Positions 33,517-42,911 of a stretch of DNA of 64,000 bases are shown piece by piece. Origin of the DNA: Streptomyces sp. CA-210063 (GTDB lineage Bacteria > Actinomycetota > Actinomycetes > Streptomycetales > Streptomycetaceae); contig NZ_CP102512.1 in NCBI RefSeq assembly GCF_024612015.1, positions 2,356,001 through 2,420,000 on the forward strand, read 5' to 3'. The position numbers and the translations under genes are program-made. The notes beneath the pieces are model-generated. The model saw nothing but the letters and a program-made list of their open reading frames with translations, ran no database searches and was not told the DNA's origin. Numbering within the stretch: position 1 is the first letter of the stretch; every line of letters starts with the position of its first letter.

Positions 33517-34716
33517 CTAAGTGAAGGCAGGGGTTGCTGCGCTGAGCGTCCCGTCCAAAAGGGTTGAATCACCCATCTCGCTGAGGGCCAGGGCCAGGGC
33601 CCCGAGGACCTCGGCACGACCGCCAAGCGCCCCTGGCAACACCGAGAGTTGACGTGCGGCACTCGGGATCGCGTACCGGCCGACCGACTCCCTTATGGGT
33701 CCGAGAACCAGCTCTCCGGCCTCGGCGAGATCGCCACCGAGGACCACGCGGCTCGGGTTCAAGAGATTGCAGAGATTGGCGACTCCACTTCCGATGTGTC
33801 GGCCGACGTCAGCGATCACCCGACGACAGCCCGGGTCACCGTCCCTCGCCAGCCGTACGACGCCTTCCATGGTCAGGTCGGTGCCGTGGCTGGACTGGAG
33901 GAGCGGCAGCACATAGCGCGCGGCGGCGAAGGTCTCCAGGCAGCCCCGGTTGCCGCAGCGGCAGACCGGGCCGGACTCATCAAGAGTAATATGCCCGATT
34001 TCTCCGGCTGTGCCACCCGGGCCTCTGTAGATCTTGCCATCGATCACCAGGCCGGCACCAACGCCGCTGGACACCTTGATGTACGCCAGGTCCCGCACCC
34101 CCCGGCCGCCGCCCCAGACGAGCTCACCGAGGGCACCGAGGTTGGCGTCGTTGTCCACGTGCACCGGGACGCCGAGACGCTCGCGCATCTCCACGCCGGG
34201 CTTGGTGCCGGCCCAGCCCGGCAGGATGGCGGAGGAGCCCAGCGTCCCGGACTCCACATCGATCGGGCCCGGCACACCGAGGCCCACGCCCGCGATCTTC
34301 GTACGGTCGACGCCGGTGGCCTCGATCAGGCGGGTGACCAGCCGCTCCGCCCGGTCGAAGCCCTGGGCCGAGGAGGCGTCCACATCGAGCGGCTCGGCCT
34401 CCTCGGCGAGCACCTGATGGGCGAGATTCCCGATCGCGACGCGCAAATGGGTGTGCCCGAAGTCGACGCCGATCACGATCCCCGCGTCCCCGCTGAGCGA
34501 GACCGCGCGGGCCCGCCTGCCACCCGCCGACGTGGGCGTGACCTCGACGGTTCCGCCGTCCTTGAGCTCGCGCACGATGTTGGAGACCGTGGCGGCGGAC
34601 AGGCCGGTGGTCCTGGCGATCTCCGCCTGCGTGAGCGACCCGGCGAGACGCACCGCCCGGACGACGCGCTCGAGATTTGCTCGGTGCAGCGACGACTGCG
34701 ACCCCGGAGTCTCCAT
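33517..34716 (-). CDS. rok7B7: ROK-family transcriptional regulator, Rok7B7 orthologue
   Basis: 399-residue repressor. The winged HTH at about residues 25-60 reads SLTQAEIARTTGLSAATVSNIVREL. The ROK sugar-kinase-like body starts GIVIGVDFGHTHLRVAIG, with VHVDNDANLGALGELVWG and the zinc motif GPVCRCGNRGCLETFAAA (His from EIGHITLDESG). In S. coelicolor the orthologue between xylFGH and ngcEFG controls xylose uptake, carbon catabolite repression and antibiotic output (established for Rok7B7; identity here is by position and sequence). ATG 34716 is preceded by GGGAGTGG. The palindrome at 34763 may be its own operator. Confidence 0.88.
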   Translation of the reverse strand: METPGSQSSLHRANLERVVRAVRLAGSLTQAEIARTTGLSAATVSNIVRELKDGGTVEVTPTSAGGRRARAVSLSGDAGIVIGVDFGHTHLRVAIGNLAHQVLAEEAEPLDVDASSAQGFDRAERLVTRLIEATGVDRTKIAGVGLGVPGPIDVESGTLGSSAILPGWAGTKPGVEMRERLGVPVHVDNDANLGALGELVWGGGRGVRDLAYIKVSSGVGAGLVIDGKIYRGPGGTAGEIGHITLDESGPVCRCGNRGCLETFAAARYVLPLLQSSHGTDLTMEGVVRLARDGDPGCRRVIADVGRHIGSGVANLCNLLNPSRVVLGGDLAEAGELVLGPIRESVGRYAIPSAARQLSVLPGALGGRAEVLGALALALSEMGDSTLLDGTLSAATPAFT

Positions 34717-34762
34717 CGACTCATCCACTCCCGTCCAAGGCTGGGCGGCCCGCACGCCGCCC

Positions 34763-34776
34763 GTGACCCAGGTCAC
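34763..34776. promoter_or_regulatory. palindrome upstream of rok7B7
   Basis: GTGACC-CA-GGTCAC, perfect 6-bp arms, with a further GGTCAC-like half (GGGTCAC) at about 34789. It is 47 bases upstream of the rok7B7 start and probably an operator. The protein that binds it is unknown; it does not look like the Rok7B7 consensus. Confidence 0.45.
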
Positions 34777-34968
34777 ATCCGCGGAACCGGGTCACTTACA
34801 AGTTGTGAACTCCAAGCTCCGCTGAACGGGTTACCGCAGTCAAGTCCTTGACGGAAACTGGCATCGCCGAATGACCACTAAATGTCACTCTGCGGCTACT
34901 TGAGGTCCCCGGACGGGCTACTTGCGGGGCCGCCCGGGGACGAGGCCGCCCTGGTCGGCGGCGCGGCG

Positions 34969-35892
34969 CTACTTCAGCGCCCCCGCGGTCAGCCCCTGCA
35001 CCACCTGCCGCTGGAACACGATGTATGCGGCCAGCACCGGCAGCATCGCCATCACCAGACCGGCGAAGAGTCCGGACCAGTCACCCTTGTAGCCCTGGCT
35101 GACGGCCAGCTGGACCAGGCCCTGGGTGAGGACGCGCTTGTCCGGGTCGGTGTTGAGGACCGTGGGCAGCATGTACTGGTTCCACTGGCCGAGGAAGTTG
35201 AAGATGCCGACGCTGATCAGGCCCGGCTTGGCCATGGGCAGCATGATCTGGAAGAACGTCCTGGTGTGCGAGGCGCCGTCCACGAACGCGGCCTCCGCCA
35301 CCGAGGTCGGCAGCGTCCGGAAGAACGCGGTCAGGAAGAACACCGTGAAGGGCAGCGAGTAGGCGATGTAGACCAGGATCAGGCCGTGGATGGTGTTCAG
35401 CAGGCCCATGTTGTTCACGACGTAGAACAGCGGCACCAGCGCGAGCATGATCGGGAAGCTCATGCCGCCGATGAACAGGAAGTAGATGAACCGGTTGCCC
35501 GGGAAGTCGAAGCGGGCCAGCACATACGCCGCCATCGACCCGAGCATCAGGGTGCCGATGAGCGAACCTCCCACCACCAGGATGGTGTTGAGGAAGTAGT
35601 CGCTCATGTTGGCCTCGGTCCACGCCCGCGACCAGTTGTCGAAGTGCAGCTGGTCCGGCAGCGACCAGGGCGAGGAGAAGATGGAGCGGTCGTCCTTGAA
35701 GGACGTCATCACCGCCCACACCAAGGGCATCACGACCATGATCGCCCAGATGATCAGGATCGCGTGCGAGAAGACGTTGAGGGTGCCGCCCTCCTTCTTC
35801 TTCCGGGGTGGTGGCGCGGCCGGGCCGTCGGCCTTGGCGACGGGGGCCCCGGACTCGGCCGGGACGGGGGCGGGGGTCTGGGTCGTCTTCAT
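34969..35892 (-). CDS. ngcG: chitobiose/GlcNAc ABC permease (MalG-like)
   Basis: 307-residue CUT1 permease. A basic, proline-rich 38-residue N-terminus precedes the first span (VFSHAILIIWAIMVVMPLVWAV). The EAA loop is LPTSVAEAAFVDGASHTRTFFQIMLP. The C-terminus VFQRQVVQGLTAGALK is the classic MalG ending. It is the last of ngcE-F-G, four bases behind ngcF. No ATPase is present; MsiK is the known shared ATPase for such systems. Gene name by synteny with the S. coelicolor cluster. Confidence 0.88.
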   Translation of the reverse strand: MKTTQTPAPVPAESGAPVAKADGPAAPPPRKKKEGGTLNVFSHAILIIWAIMVVMPLVWAVMTSFKDDRSIFSSPWSLPDQLHFDNWSRAWTEANMSDYFLNTILVVGGSLIGTLMLGSMAAYVLARFDFPGNRFIYFLFIGGMSFPIMLALVPLFYVVNNMGLLNTIHGLILVYIAYSLPFTVFFLTAFFRTLPTSVAEAAFVDGASHTRTFFQIMLPMAKPGLISVGIFNFLGQWNQYMLPTVLNTDPDKRVLTQGLVQLAVSQGYKGDWSGLFAGLVMAMLPVLAAYIVFQRQVVQGLTAGALK

Positions 35893-35896
35893 CAGC

Positions 35897-36823
35897 TCAG
35901 TACTCCAGCCGCTCGCGTCGGCCCAGCCGCATCACCACGGCGGCGAAGGCCAGCGTGACGACGAGCAGGGCGACGCCGATCGTGGTGGCGTAGGCGGCCT
36001 GCCCGTCCCGGAACGCCTTCTGGTACACGTAAAGGACCATGACGGTGGTCGAGTAGTCCGGGCCGCCGGGCCCGGTCGTCATGATCTGTACGACCGCGAA
36101 CGACTCGGCGCCGAGGGCGAGGATGCCCATGTAGATCCAGCCGGACTGCACCGTGTCCCACAGCAGGGGCAGGGTGATCCGGAAGAACGTGGTGGCGCGG
36201 CCGGCCCCGTCGAGGAGCGCGGCCTCGTACAGGTCCGCCGGGATGGAGGCCATGCCGGCGGAGAAGAGGACCACGAAGAACCCGACCGTGGACCAGACGA
36301 GGACCGCCATCACGGCCCAGAGGGCGAGGTCCGGATCGCCCAGCCACAGCGGTTGGACACCGTCCAGCCCCATGCCACGCAGTATCGAATTGATCGCACC
36401 ACTGTCCGGGTTGTACGCGAAGGCGAACAACAGCGCCACGATCGCGATCGAGAGCACCTGCGGAAAGAAATAGACGATCTTGTAGAAGGACGATCCCCGG
36501 ACACCGGTGATCACGGGGCCGCCCTTCCTCTTGCGTCCGCCCACATTGATCATGAAAGCGAAGAACAGCGCCAGGCTGATCGTCAGCAGCGGCAGCACGA
36601 TCGCGAACAGCAGGCTGTGCTGCAACGATTTCCAGAAGATCTCGTCGTCGAGCATCCGGCTGTAGTTGTCGAAACCGACCATCTTGAATTCGGGGCTCAG
36701 ACCGGTCCAGTCCGTGAACGAGTAGTAGATGGACTGGATGAACGGCCACACGACGAAAAGCGTGTAGAGCCCGAGGGGCACCGCCAGGAACCCCACGATG
36801 AACCGGTACTTGCCGTGCTGCAT
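35897..36823 (-). CDS. ngcF: chitobiose/GlcNAc ABC permease (MalF-like)
   Basis: 308-residue CUT1 permease, six spans, starting KYRFIVGFLAVPLGLYTLFVVWPFIQSIYYSFTDW, the standard MalF opening. The EAA loop is IPADLYEAALLDGAGRATTFFRITLP. It lies 16 bases behind ngcE and four before ngcG. Together they import N,N'-diacetylchitobiose or GlcNAc released by chitinases. Confidence 0.88.
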   Translation of the reverse strand: MQHGKYRFIVGFLAVPLGLYTLFVVWPFIQSIYYSFTDWTGLSPEFKMVGFDNYSRMLDDEIFWKSLQHSLLFAIVLPLLTISLALFFAFMINVGGRKRKGGPVITGVRGSSFYKIVYFFPQVLSIAIVALLFAFAYNPDSGAINSILRGMGLDGVQPLWLGDPDLALWAVMAVLVWSTVGFFVVLFSAGMASIPADLYEAALLDGAGRATTFFRITLPLLWDTVQSGWIYMGILALGAESFAVVQIMTTGPGGPDYSTTVMVLYVYQKAFRDGQAAYATTIGVALLVVTLAFAAVVMRLGRRERLEY

Positions 36824-36839
36824 CGCTTCACCGGTGCCT

Positions 36840-38321
36840 TTACTGGTGCTTGTAGTGCTTGATCGACGAGTCCTTGGCGGCCGCGTCGGCGTAGGCCTGG
36901 ATCTTCTTGATGGCCTCGGCCGGGGTGAGCCGGCCGGCCATCATCTCGCCGAGGCCCGCCACACCGATCTGCTCCTTCTGCAGCTGCACGTACCAGTCCT
37001 GGATCCGGGGGTTCACCACGTTGTCGCCGGCCTTCTCCAGGGCCGCGACACCGGACTTGAGACCGGGGGTGAGGGTGATGCCGTCGGTGCCGCCGTTGTA
37101 CGCGGTCAGCGACTTCACCTTGCTGGTGAAGTTCTTGGACGACGCCTCGCTGAGCATGATGCGCAGCTGTTCCATGCCGCCCGTGCCGTTCTTCGCCTTG
37201 GCCGGGACGATGAAGGGCTCGCCGCCGGAGGCCCAGATGGTGCCGAAGGGCATCTTGTCGGAGGAGTCGAGACCGGTGGGCGCGGAGACGGCCAGATCGA
37301 AGTCGGACGGGATGACCTTCGCGGACTCGTTCTCCACCCAGGAGCCGTTCGGGATGAACAGCGCCCTGCCCTCGGCCCAGGCGGTCTGCGACTGGATGTG
37401 GTCCAGGCCCGGGGTGCCCTTGAGGATGTAGCCCTTGCGGTAGAGCTCGTAGTAGGCCTCGAAGCAGGCCTTGACCGCCGGGTGCTTCCAGGCGTTGTCC
37501 TCCAGGTTGTCGATCGAGTCGAGAACCTCCCGGCCGCCCACCTTGGCGATCATCGGGTAGAGCGAGAAGGGGAGGTAGTACGGGTGTTTGCCCGCGTACG
37601 TCCAGCCCGCGATGCCCTTCTTCTTGGCCTTCTCGCAGACCGTGAGCATCTCGTCCCAGGTCTCGGGGTACTGCTCGTCGAGCGAGTCCAGGGCCTTCTG
37701 CGAGTACCAGACGCCGTACACCGTGTAGGCGTAGTACATGATCCAGACGGGGTCGCCGTCGAACTGGCCCATTTCCACGATGCCCGGGCGCAGGGTGTCG
37801 CGGACCTTCTTGTCCGGGTCGTCGTAGGACGGGGCGTCGAGGAGCGGGGTGAGGTCGGCGAGCTGCTTCTTGCCGACCAGGACGCCCATGTCCATCTGCT
37901 CGGCGCCGGAGTTGTCGATCAGGTCCGGCGGGGTGCCCTGGTTGAAGCGGGGCTGGAGCGTGGACTGGATCTTCTGGGTGGCGGAGAACTTCACGCTCGC
38001 CTCGGGGAAGTTCTTCTCGTAGATCTTCACCGCGTCCTCGGCGTACTCCTTGCCGAAGCCTCCGTCGAACAGCACGAACTCCATCTGCGCGCTGTCGTTG
38101 ACGCCGAGAGGGTTCTTCGCCGTCTTCTCGCCGGCCTCGGCCTTCTCCTCGTCGCCGCCTCCGCCGCTGCTGGCGCAGGCGGACAGGAAGCTCATCGTGG
38201 GCACGCTGATCAGGCCCAGCGCCGCGGAGCGCTTGATCAGATCGCGGCGGCCGACGCCTTCGGAAGTGGTGCTGCCGACCCCCTCGGGGCCATTGTCGTT
38301 CTCAGCCGTGGTGGATCCCAT
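36840..38321 (-). CDS. ngcE: chitobiose/GlcNAc-binding lipoprotein
   Basis: 493-residue solute-binding protein. The N-terminus has the twin-arginine motif GRRDLIKRSAALGLISVPT followed by the lipobox FLSAC, so it is a Tat-exported lipoprotein. The mature part is a family-1 sugar-binding fold with FVLFDGGFGKEYAEDAVKIYEKNFP and YPETWDEMLTVCEKAKKKGIAGWTY. NgcE in S. olivaceoviridis binds GlcNAc and chitobiose, and the S. coelicolor orthologue is reported to bind chitobiose with lower affinity. ATG 38321 follows GAGG. The DasR-like site upstream supports the assignment. Confidence 0.87.
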   Translation of the reverse strand: MGSTTAENDNGPEGVGSTTSEGVGRRDLIKRSAALGLISVPTMSFLSACASSGGGGDEEKAEAGEKTAKNPLGVNDSAQMEFVLFDGGFGKEYAEDAVKIYEKNFPEASVKFSATQKIQSTLQPRFNQGTPPDLIDNSGAEQMDMGVLVGKKQLADLTPLLDAPSYDDPDKKVRDTLRPGIVEMGQFDGDPVWIMYYAYTVYGVWYSQKALDSLDEQYPETWDEMLTVCEKAKKKGIAGWTYAGKHPYYLPFSLYPMIAKVGGREVLDSIDNLEDNAWKHPAVKACFEAYYELYRKGYILKGTPGLDHIQSQTAWAEGRALFIPNGSWVENESAKVIPSDFDLAVSAPTGLDSSDKMPFGTIWASGGEPFIVPAKAKNGTGGMEQLRIMLSEASSKNFTSKVKSLTAYNGGTDGITLTPGLKSGVAALEKAGDNVVNPRIQDWYVQLQKEQIGVAGLGEMMAGRLTPAEAIKKIQAYADAAAKDSSIKHYKHQ

Positions 38322-38517
38322 GCTCAAGTCCTCGCCTTCTCCAGGACTCAGGCGGTGAACCGGATCCTCCCGGCACCGCGGTCGGTTCAAGCTGGGGTCG
38401 TGCGTGAGGATTCAACAGGGGCGAGACGGCGTCCGCGCGCATGACACGTTGGCGATCACCGGTAATTCCCCCCAGGTCGTGCCTGCCCACAGTTGTGCGA
38501 CCACTGTGTGGACGCCG

Positions 38518-38550
38518 ACAGGTATAGTCCACTTGCCGCCGAGGGGGCAA
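38518..38550 (-). promoter_or_regulatory. ngcE promoter with DasR-responsive element
   Basis: On the minus strand, -35 TTGCCC (38545-38550), 18-bp spacer, -10 TATACC (38521-38526). The -10 lies inside a dre-like site: plus strand ACAGGTATAGTCCACT at 38518-38533 matches the crr-type dre ACTGGTCTAGTCCACT at 14 of 16 positions (remembered reference). A GntR repressor released by glucosamine-6-phosphate, placed on the -10, fits a chitobiose importer. Confidence 0.65.
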
Positions 38551-38672
38551 GATCGAATGCAAGGTTCACCATTGGTCTTTTCCGAGTTGAGACCTCTCGG
38601 AAATATGAGCGGCCTTGCGCCACCTGACCGGAAAATCCGCGCCATTCGCCCCGGATGGCCCACGCAACACCC

Positions 38673-38733
38673 TTGACATCACTCTCCACTTGAACCCCTA
38701 CTGGTCCCTGCGTGAGCGGTCGACAACGTTGTC
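38673..38733 (+). promoter_or_regulatory. GH92 promoter with LacI-type operator
   Basis: -35 TTGACA at 38673-38678, -10-like CCTACT at 38697-38702 (18-bp spacer). The perfect 12-bp palindrome GACAACGTTGTC at 38722-38733 sits just past the expected transcription start, a classical repressor position. The CG-centred palindrome is LacI-family style. The same promoter-operator layout recurs at 42712-42770. Confidence 0.6.
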
Positions 38734-38792
38734 CTCTTTCGATCACTTCTCGATCGAAAATAGTCTGCTGGACGTAGGGAGGGTGCTCGCTG

Positions 38793-41700
38793 ATGCGGCA
38801 CAGACGGTTTTCCACGGCGGCGCTCGGCGCCGCCGCGTTCGCTCTGGTGGTGGCCTCGCAGGGGGCGGCCGTCGCGTTACCGGACCGGCCGGCGACCGGT
38901 GAGCGGGAGTTCAGCTCCTCGTTCGAACCGGACGACCCGGCTCCGGACTGGCTCAGCACGGTCGACACGGCAGCGGACGGCTCCCCCCGGTCGTCCGGCG
39001 TCGACGGCGGCCACACCACCGGCATCCCCGGCGACATCACCGACCACGTCACCGACGTCCGGGCGAGCGGCGAGAACACCGACGGCGGCGAGGTGAAGGA
39101 GAACCTCGTCGACGGCGAGCCCGGCACCAAGTGGCTCACCTTCCAGCCCACCGGCTGGGCGGAGTTCGATCTCGACCAGCCGGCCAAGGTGGTCACCTAC
39201 GCGCTGACCTCGGCGAACGACTTCGAGACCCGCGACCCTAAGGACTGGACCCTCCAGGGCTCCACCGACGGCAAGGAGTGGAAGGTCCTCGACACCCGCT
39301 CCGGTGAGAGCTTCGAGGAACGGTTCCGGACGAAGTCGTACGACATCCCCGGCGACGCGACGGCCGAGTACCGGCACTTCCGGCTCGACATCACGAAGAA
39401 CAACGGCGCCTCGATGATCACCCAGCTCGCCGATGTGCAGTTCTCCACGGGCGGCGGCCAGGACCCCGCGCCGAAGGACATGCTGTCGCTGGTCGACCGG
39501 GGCCCGAGCGGCTCGGCGACCGCGAAGGCGGGTGCGGGCTTCACCGGCAAGCGGGCCCTGCGGTACGCGGGCCGCCACACGGCGGACGGCCGGGCGTATG
39601 CGTACAACAAGGTCTTCGACGTGAACGTGGCCGTCGAGCGGGACACCGAGCTGGCGTACCGGATCTTCCCCTCGATGGCGGACGGCGATCTGGACTACGA
39701 CGCCACGAACGTCTCGGTGGACCTGGTCTTCACGGACGGCACCTCGCTGAGCGGGCTGGGCGCCGCGGACCAGCACGGCTTCCCGCTGTCGCCGCACGGA
39801 CAGGGCGCGGCGAAGGTGCTGTACGTCAACCAGTGGAACGACGTGGTCTCGCGGATCGGCTCGGTCGCGGCCGGGCGGACCGTGGACCGGATCCTGGTGG
39901 CGTACGACTCCCCGAAGGGCCCGGCGAGGTTCCGCGGCTGGCTCGACGACGTGACCCTGCGGGTGCGCGCGCCCGAGCGGCCGAAGGCCCATCTTTCCGA
40001 CTACGCGGTGACCACCAGGGGAACCAATTCCAGCGGCGGTTTCTCCCGCGGCAACAATTTCCCGGCGACCGCGGTGCCCCATGGCTTCAACTTCTGGACG
40101 CCGGTGACCAACGCGGGCTCGCTGAGCTGGCTGTACGACTACGCGCGGGCCAACAACGCGGACAATCTGCCGACCGTCCAGGCGTTCAGCGCGAGTCATG
40201 AGCCGAGCCCCTGGATGGGCGACCGGCAGACCTTCCAGGTGATGCCGTCGGCCGCCGGCGGAACCCCCGAACTGAGCCGTACGGCACGGGCGTTGACCTT
40301 CCGGCACGAGAACGAGACGGCCCGGCCGTACTACTACGGGGTGCGCTTCGAGAACGGCGTCAAGGCCGAGATGGCGCCGACGGACCACGCGGCGGTGCTG
40401 CGCTTCACCTATCCCGGTGACGACGCGAGCGTCCTCTTCGACAATGTGACGGACCAGGCGGGGCTGACCCTGGACAAGGACGCCGGGGTCGTGACGGGCT
40501 TCTCGGATGTGAAGTCCGGCCTGTCGACGGGTGCGACCCGCCTCTTCGTGCACGGGGTCTTCGACGCGCCGGTCACGGACGGCGACTCGACCGGCGTGAA
40601 GGGCCACCTCCGTTTCGACGCGGGCTCGGACCGCACGGTGACGCTGCGCCTGGCCACCTCCCTCATCAGCCTCGACCAGGCGAAGGACAACCTGCGCCAG
40701 GAGATCCCGGACGGCACGTCCTTCGAGACGGTGAAGGACCGGGCGCGGGCCCAGTGGGACAGCGTCCTGGGGAAGGTGGAGGTCGAAGGGGCCTCCCCCG
40801 ACCAGCTCACGACGCTGTACTCGAACCTCTACCGGCTGTATCTGTACCCCAACTCCGGCTTCGAGAAGGTCGGTTCGAAGCACCAGTACGCCTCGCCCTT
40901 CTCCCCCATGACCGGCCCGGACACCCCGACGCACACGGGCGCGAAGATCGTCGACGGCAAGGTGTACGTCAACAACGGCTTCTGGGACACCTATCGGACG
41001 ACCTGGCCCGCGTACTCTCTTCTGACACCTCGCCAGGCAGGAGAGATGGTCGACGGTTTCGTGCAGCAGTACAAGGACGGCGGCTGGACCTCCCGCTGGT
41101 CCTCCCCCGGCTACGCGGACCTGATGACGGGGACGTCGTCGGACGTGGCGTTCGCGGACGCATACGTGAAGGGCGTCGGCTTCGACGCGAAGACGGCGTA
41201 CGAGGCGGCCGTCAAGAACGCCACGGTGGTCCCGCCGTCGGCGGGCGTCGGCCGCAAGGGCATGGCCTCCTCGCCCTTCCTCGGCTACACCAGCACCGAC
41301 ACCCACGAGGGCCTGTCCTGGGCGCTGGAGGGCTACCTCAACGACTACGGCATCGCCCGCATGGGCCAGGCCCTGTACCGGAAGACGGGCGAGAAGCGCT
41401 ACCAGGAGGAGTCGGCGTACTTCCTCAACCGGGCCCAGAACTATGTGGAGTTGTTCGACAAGGACGCCGGGTTCTTCCAGGGCCGGGACGGCAACGGGGC
41501 CTGGCGGCTCGACTCCGCCAAGTACGACCCCCGCGTCTGGGGCCACGACTACACCGAGACCAACGGCTGGGGCTACGCCGTCTCCGCGCCGCAGGACAGC
41601 AAGGGCCTCGCCAACCTGTACGGCGGTCGCGGCGGGCTGGCGAAGAAGCTGGACACCTACTTCTCCACCCCGGAGACGGCCTCGCCCGACTTCGTCGGCT

Positions 41701-42590
41701 CCTACGGCGGCGTCATCCACGAGATGACCGAGGCCCGTGACGTACGCATGGGCATGTACGGCCACTCCAACCAGGTCGCCCACCACGCGATCTACATGTA
41801 CGACGCCGCCGGACAGCCCTGGAAGGCCCAGGAGAAGGTCCGCGAGGTGCTCTCCCGCCTCTATGTCGGCAGCGACATCGGCCAGGGCTACCACGGGGAC
41901 GAGGACAACGGCGAACAGTCCGCCTGGTACCTCTTCTCCGCCCTCGGCTTCTACCCCCTGGTGATGGGCAGCGGCGAATACGCCATCGGCTCCCCCCTGT
42001 TCACCAAGGCGACCGTCCATCTGGAGAACGGCAGGGACCTGGTGGTCGAGGCCCCGAAGAACAATGCGAAGAACGTGTACGTGCAGGGCCTGAAGGTCAA
42101 CGGCAAGCCCTGGACGTCGACTTCACTGCCGCACTCCCTCATCTCCCGGGGCGGCGTCCTGAAGTTCGACATGGGCCCGCAGCCGTCCCGCTGGGGCACC
42201 GGCGAGAGCGCGGCCCCGGTGTCGATCACGAAGAACGACAAGGCGCCGACACCGCGCACGGACGCCATCGAGGGCGACGGCGAACTCTTCGACAACACGT
42301 CGTCGACGAAGGGGTCCGTGAAGACGGTGCCGCTCCCAACGCCCGCCGGTACCAAGGCGGTTCAGTACACGCTCACCTCCTCCGACCACACCGAGGCACC
42401 GACCGGCTGGACCCTCCAGGCCTCCACCGACGGCGCCACCTGGAAGCCCCTCGACCGGCGCTCCGGCGAATCCTTCGCCTGGGACCGTCAGACCCGGGCC
42501 TTCTCGGTCCCCGTCCCGAAGGCGTACGACCACTACCGACTGGTCCTCGACGACACGGCGACACTCGCGGAGGTGGAGCTGCTGTCCTGA
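38793..42590 (+). CDS. secreted GH92 alpha-mannosidase with F5/8-type (CBM32-like) modules
   Basis: 1265-residue extracellular glycosidase. A Sec signal ends near VALPDRPA. Residues 85-215 form a discoidin/F5-8C-like carbohydrate-binding module (ENLVDGEPGTKWLTF, ITQLADVQFS). The GH92 region spans about 405-1140, with VPHGFNFWTPVTNAGS, NGFWDTYRTTWPAYSLLTP, GYLNDYGIARMG, GMYGHSNQVAHHAIYMYDAAGQPWKAQ, and YHGDEDNGEQSAWYLFSALGFYP carrying the catalytic acids. A second F5/8-like module ends the protein (FDNTSSTKG..., TLAEVELLS). GH92 are calcium-dependent exo-alpha-mannosidases acting on fungal mannans or N-glycans. GAGGG precedes the ATG. Confidence 0.92.
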   Translation: MRHRRFSTAALGAAAFALVVASQGAAVALPDRPATGEREFSSSFEPDDPAPDWLSTVDTAADGSPRSSGVDGGHTTGIPGDITDHVTDVRASGENTDGGEVKENLVDGEPGTKWLTFQPTGWAEFDLDQPAKVVTYALTSANDFETRDPKDWTLQGSTDGKEWKVLDTRSGESFEERFRTKSYDIPGDATAEYRHFRLDITKNNGASMITQLADVQFSTGGGQDPAPKDMLSLVDRGPSGSATAKAGAGFTGKRALRYAGRHTADGRAYAYNKVFDVNVAVERDTELAYRIFPSMADGDLDYDATNVSVDLVFTDGTSLSGLGAADQHGFPLSPHGQGAAKVLYVNQWNDVVSRIGSVAAGRTVDRILVAYDSPKGPARFRGWLDDVTLRVRAPERPKAHLSDYAVTTRGTNSSGGFSRGNNFPATAVPHGFNFWTPVTNAGSLSWLYDYARANNADNLPTVQAFSASHEPSPWMGDRQTFQVMPSAAGGTPELSRTARALTFRHENETARPYYYGVRFENGVKAEMAPTDHAAVLRFTYPGDDASVLFDNVTDQAGLTLDKDAGVVTGFSDVKSGLSTGATRLFVHGVFDAPVTDGDSTGVKGHLRFDAGSDRTVTLRLATSLISLDQAKDNLRQEIPDGTSFETVKDRARAQWDSVLGKVEVEGASPDQLTTLYSNLYRLYLYPNSGFEKVGSKHQYASPFSPMTGPDTPTHTGAKIVDGKVYVNNGFWDTYRTTWPAYSLLTPRQAGEMVDGFVQQYKDGGWTSRWSSPGYADLMTGTSSDVAFADAYVKGVGFDAKTAYEAAVKNATVVPPSAGVGRKGMASSPFLGYTSTDTHEGLSWALEGYLNDYGIARMGQALYRKTGEKRYQEESAYFLNRAQNYVELFDKDAGFFQGRDGNGAWRLDSAKYDPRVWGHDYTETNGWGYAVSAPQDSKGLANLYGGRGGLAKKLDTYFSTPETASPDFVGSYGGVIHEMTEARDVRMGMYGHSNQVAHHAIYMYDAAGQPWKAQEKVREVLSRLYVGSDIGQGYHGDEDNGEQSAWYLFSALGFYPLVMGSGEYAIGSPLFTKATVHLENGRDLVVEAPKNNAKNVYVQGLKVNGKPWTSTSLPHSLISRGGVLKFDMGPQPSRWGTGESAAPVSITKNDKAPTPRTDAIEGDGELFDNTSSTKGSVKTVPLPTPAGTKAVQYTLTSSDHTEAPTGWTLQASTDGATWKPLDRRSGESFAWDRQTRAFSVPVPKAYDHYRLVLDDTATLAEVELLS

Positions 42591-42611
42591 CGCCAGGACG
42601 AAGACCCCGTA

Positions 42612-42648
42612 CCCGGGCACCGGCGGTCATGGACCGCCGGTGCCCGGG
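42612..42648 (+). terminator. very stable hairpin after GH92 gene
   Basis: 17-bp perfect stem CCCGGGCACCGGCGGTC / GACCGCCGGTGCCCGGG with a 3-nt ATG loop, 21 bases past the stop. Confidence 0.85.
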
Positions 42649-42711
42649 GCGAGACCCGCACGGTGCGGCCGGCGGCCGACAACGCCTGTGACGCACCCGA
42701 CCCCAACCGGC

Positions 42712-42770
42712 TTGACTTCGTTGCACGTTGAAACGGTAGAGTCGTGTTCAGACCACTCGACAACGTTGTC
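42712..42770 (+). promoter_or_regulatory. orphan promoter-operator resembling the GH92 promoter
   Basis: -35 TTGACT (42712-42717), 19-bp spacer, -10 TAGAGT (42737-42742), then the same palindrome GACAACGTTGTC at 42759-42770. It points rightwards, but no gene follows in that direction before the convergent LPMO gene ends at 42912, so its target seems to have been lost. Confidence 0.55.
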
Positions 42771-42911
42771 TTGTCGCTCGGTCTCACCAGCCGCGCTTCC
42801 TCCGCGCCCGGTCTCCCCCGTACCGGCCGCGGCTCGCGGACCGGGTGGGCCCGCACCGCCTGCCCACCCGGTCCGCCCCGAGCACCTTCACCTGTCCGCC
42901 GGACCGGCCCC

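Noticed and set aside
38877..42020. 1047-codon open frame antisense to the GH92 gene
   Set aside because: Same antisense effect; GH92 motifs on the plus strand are unambiguous.
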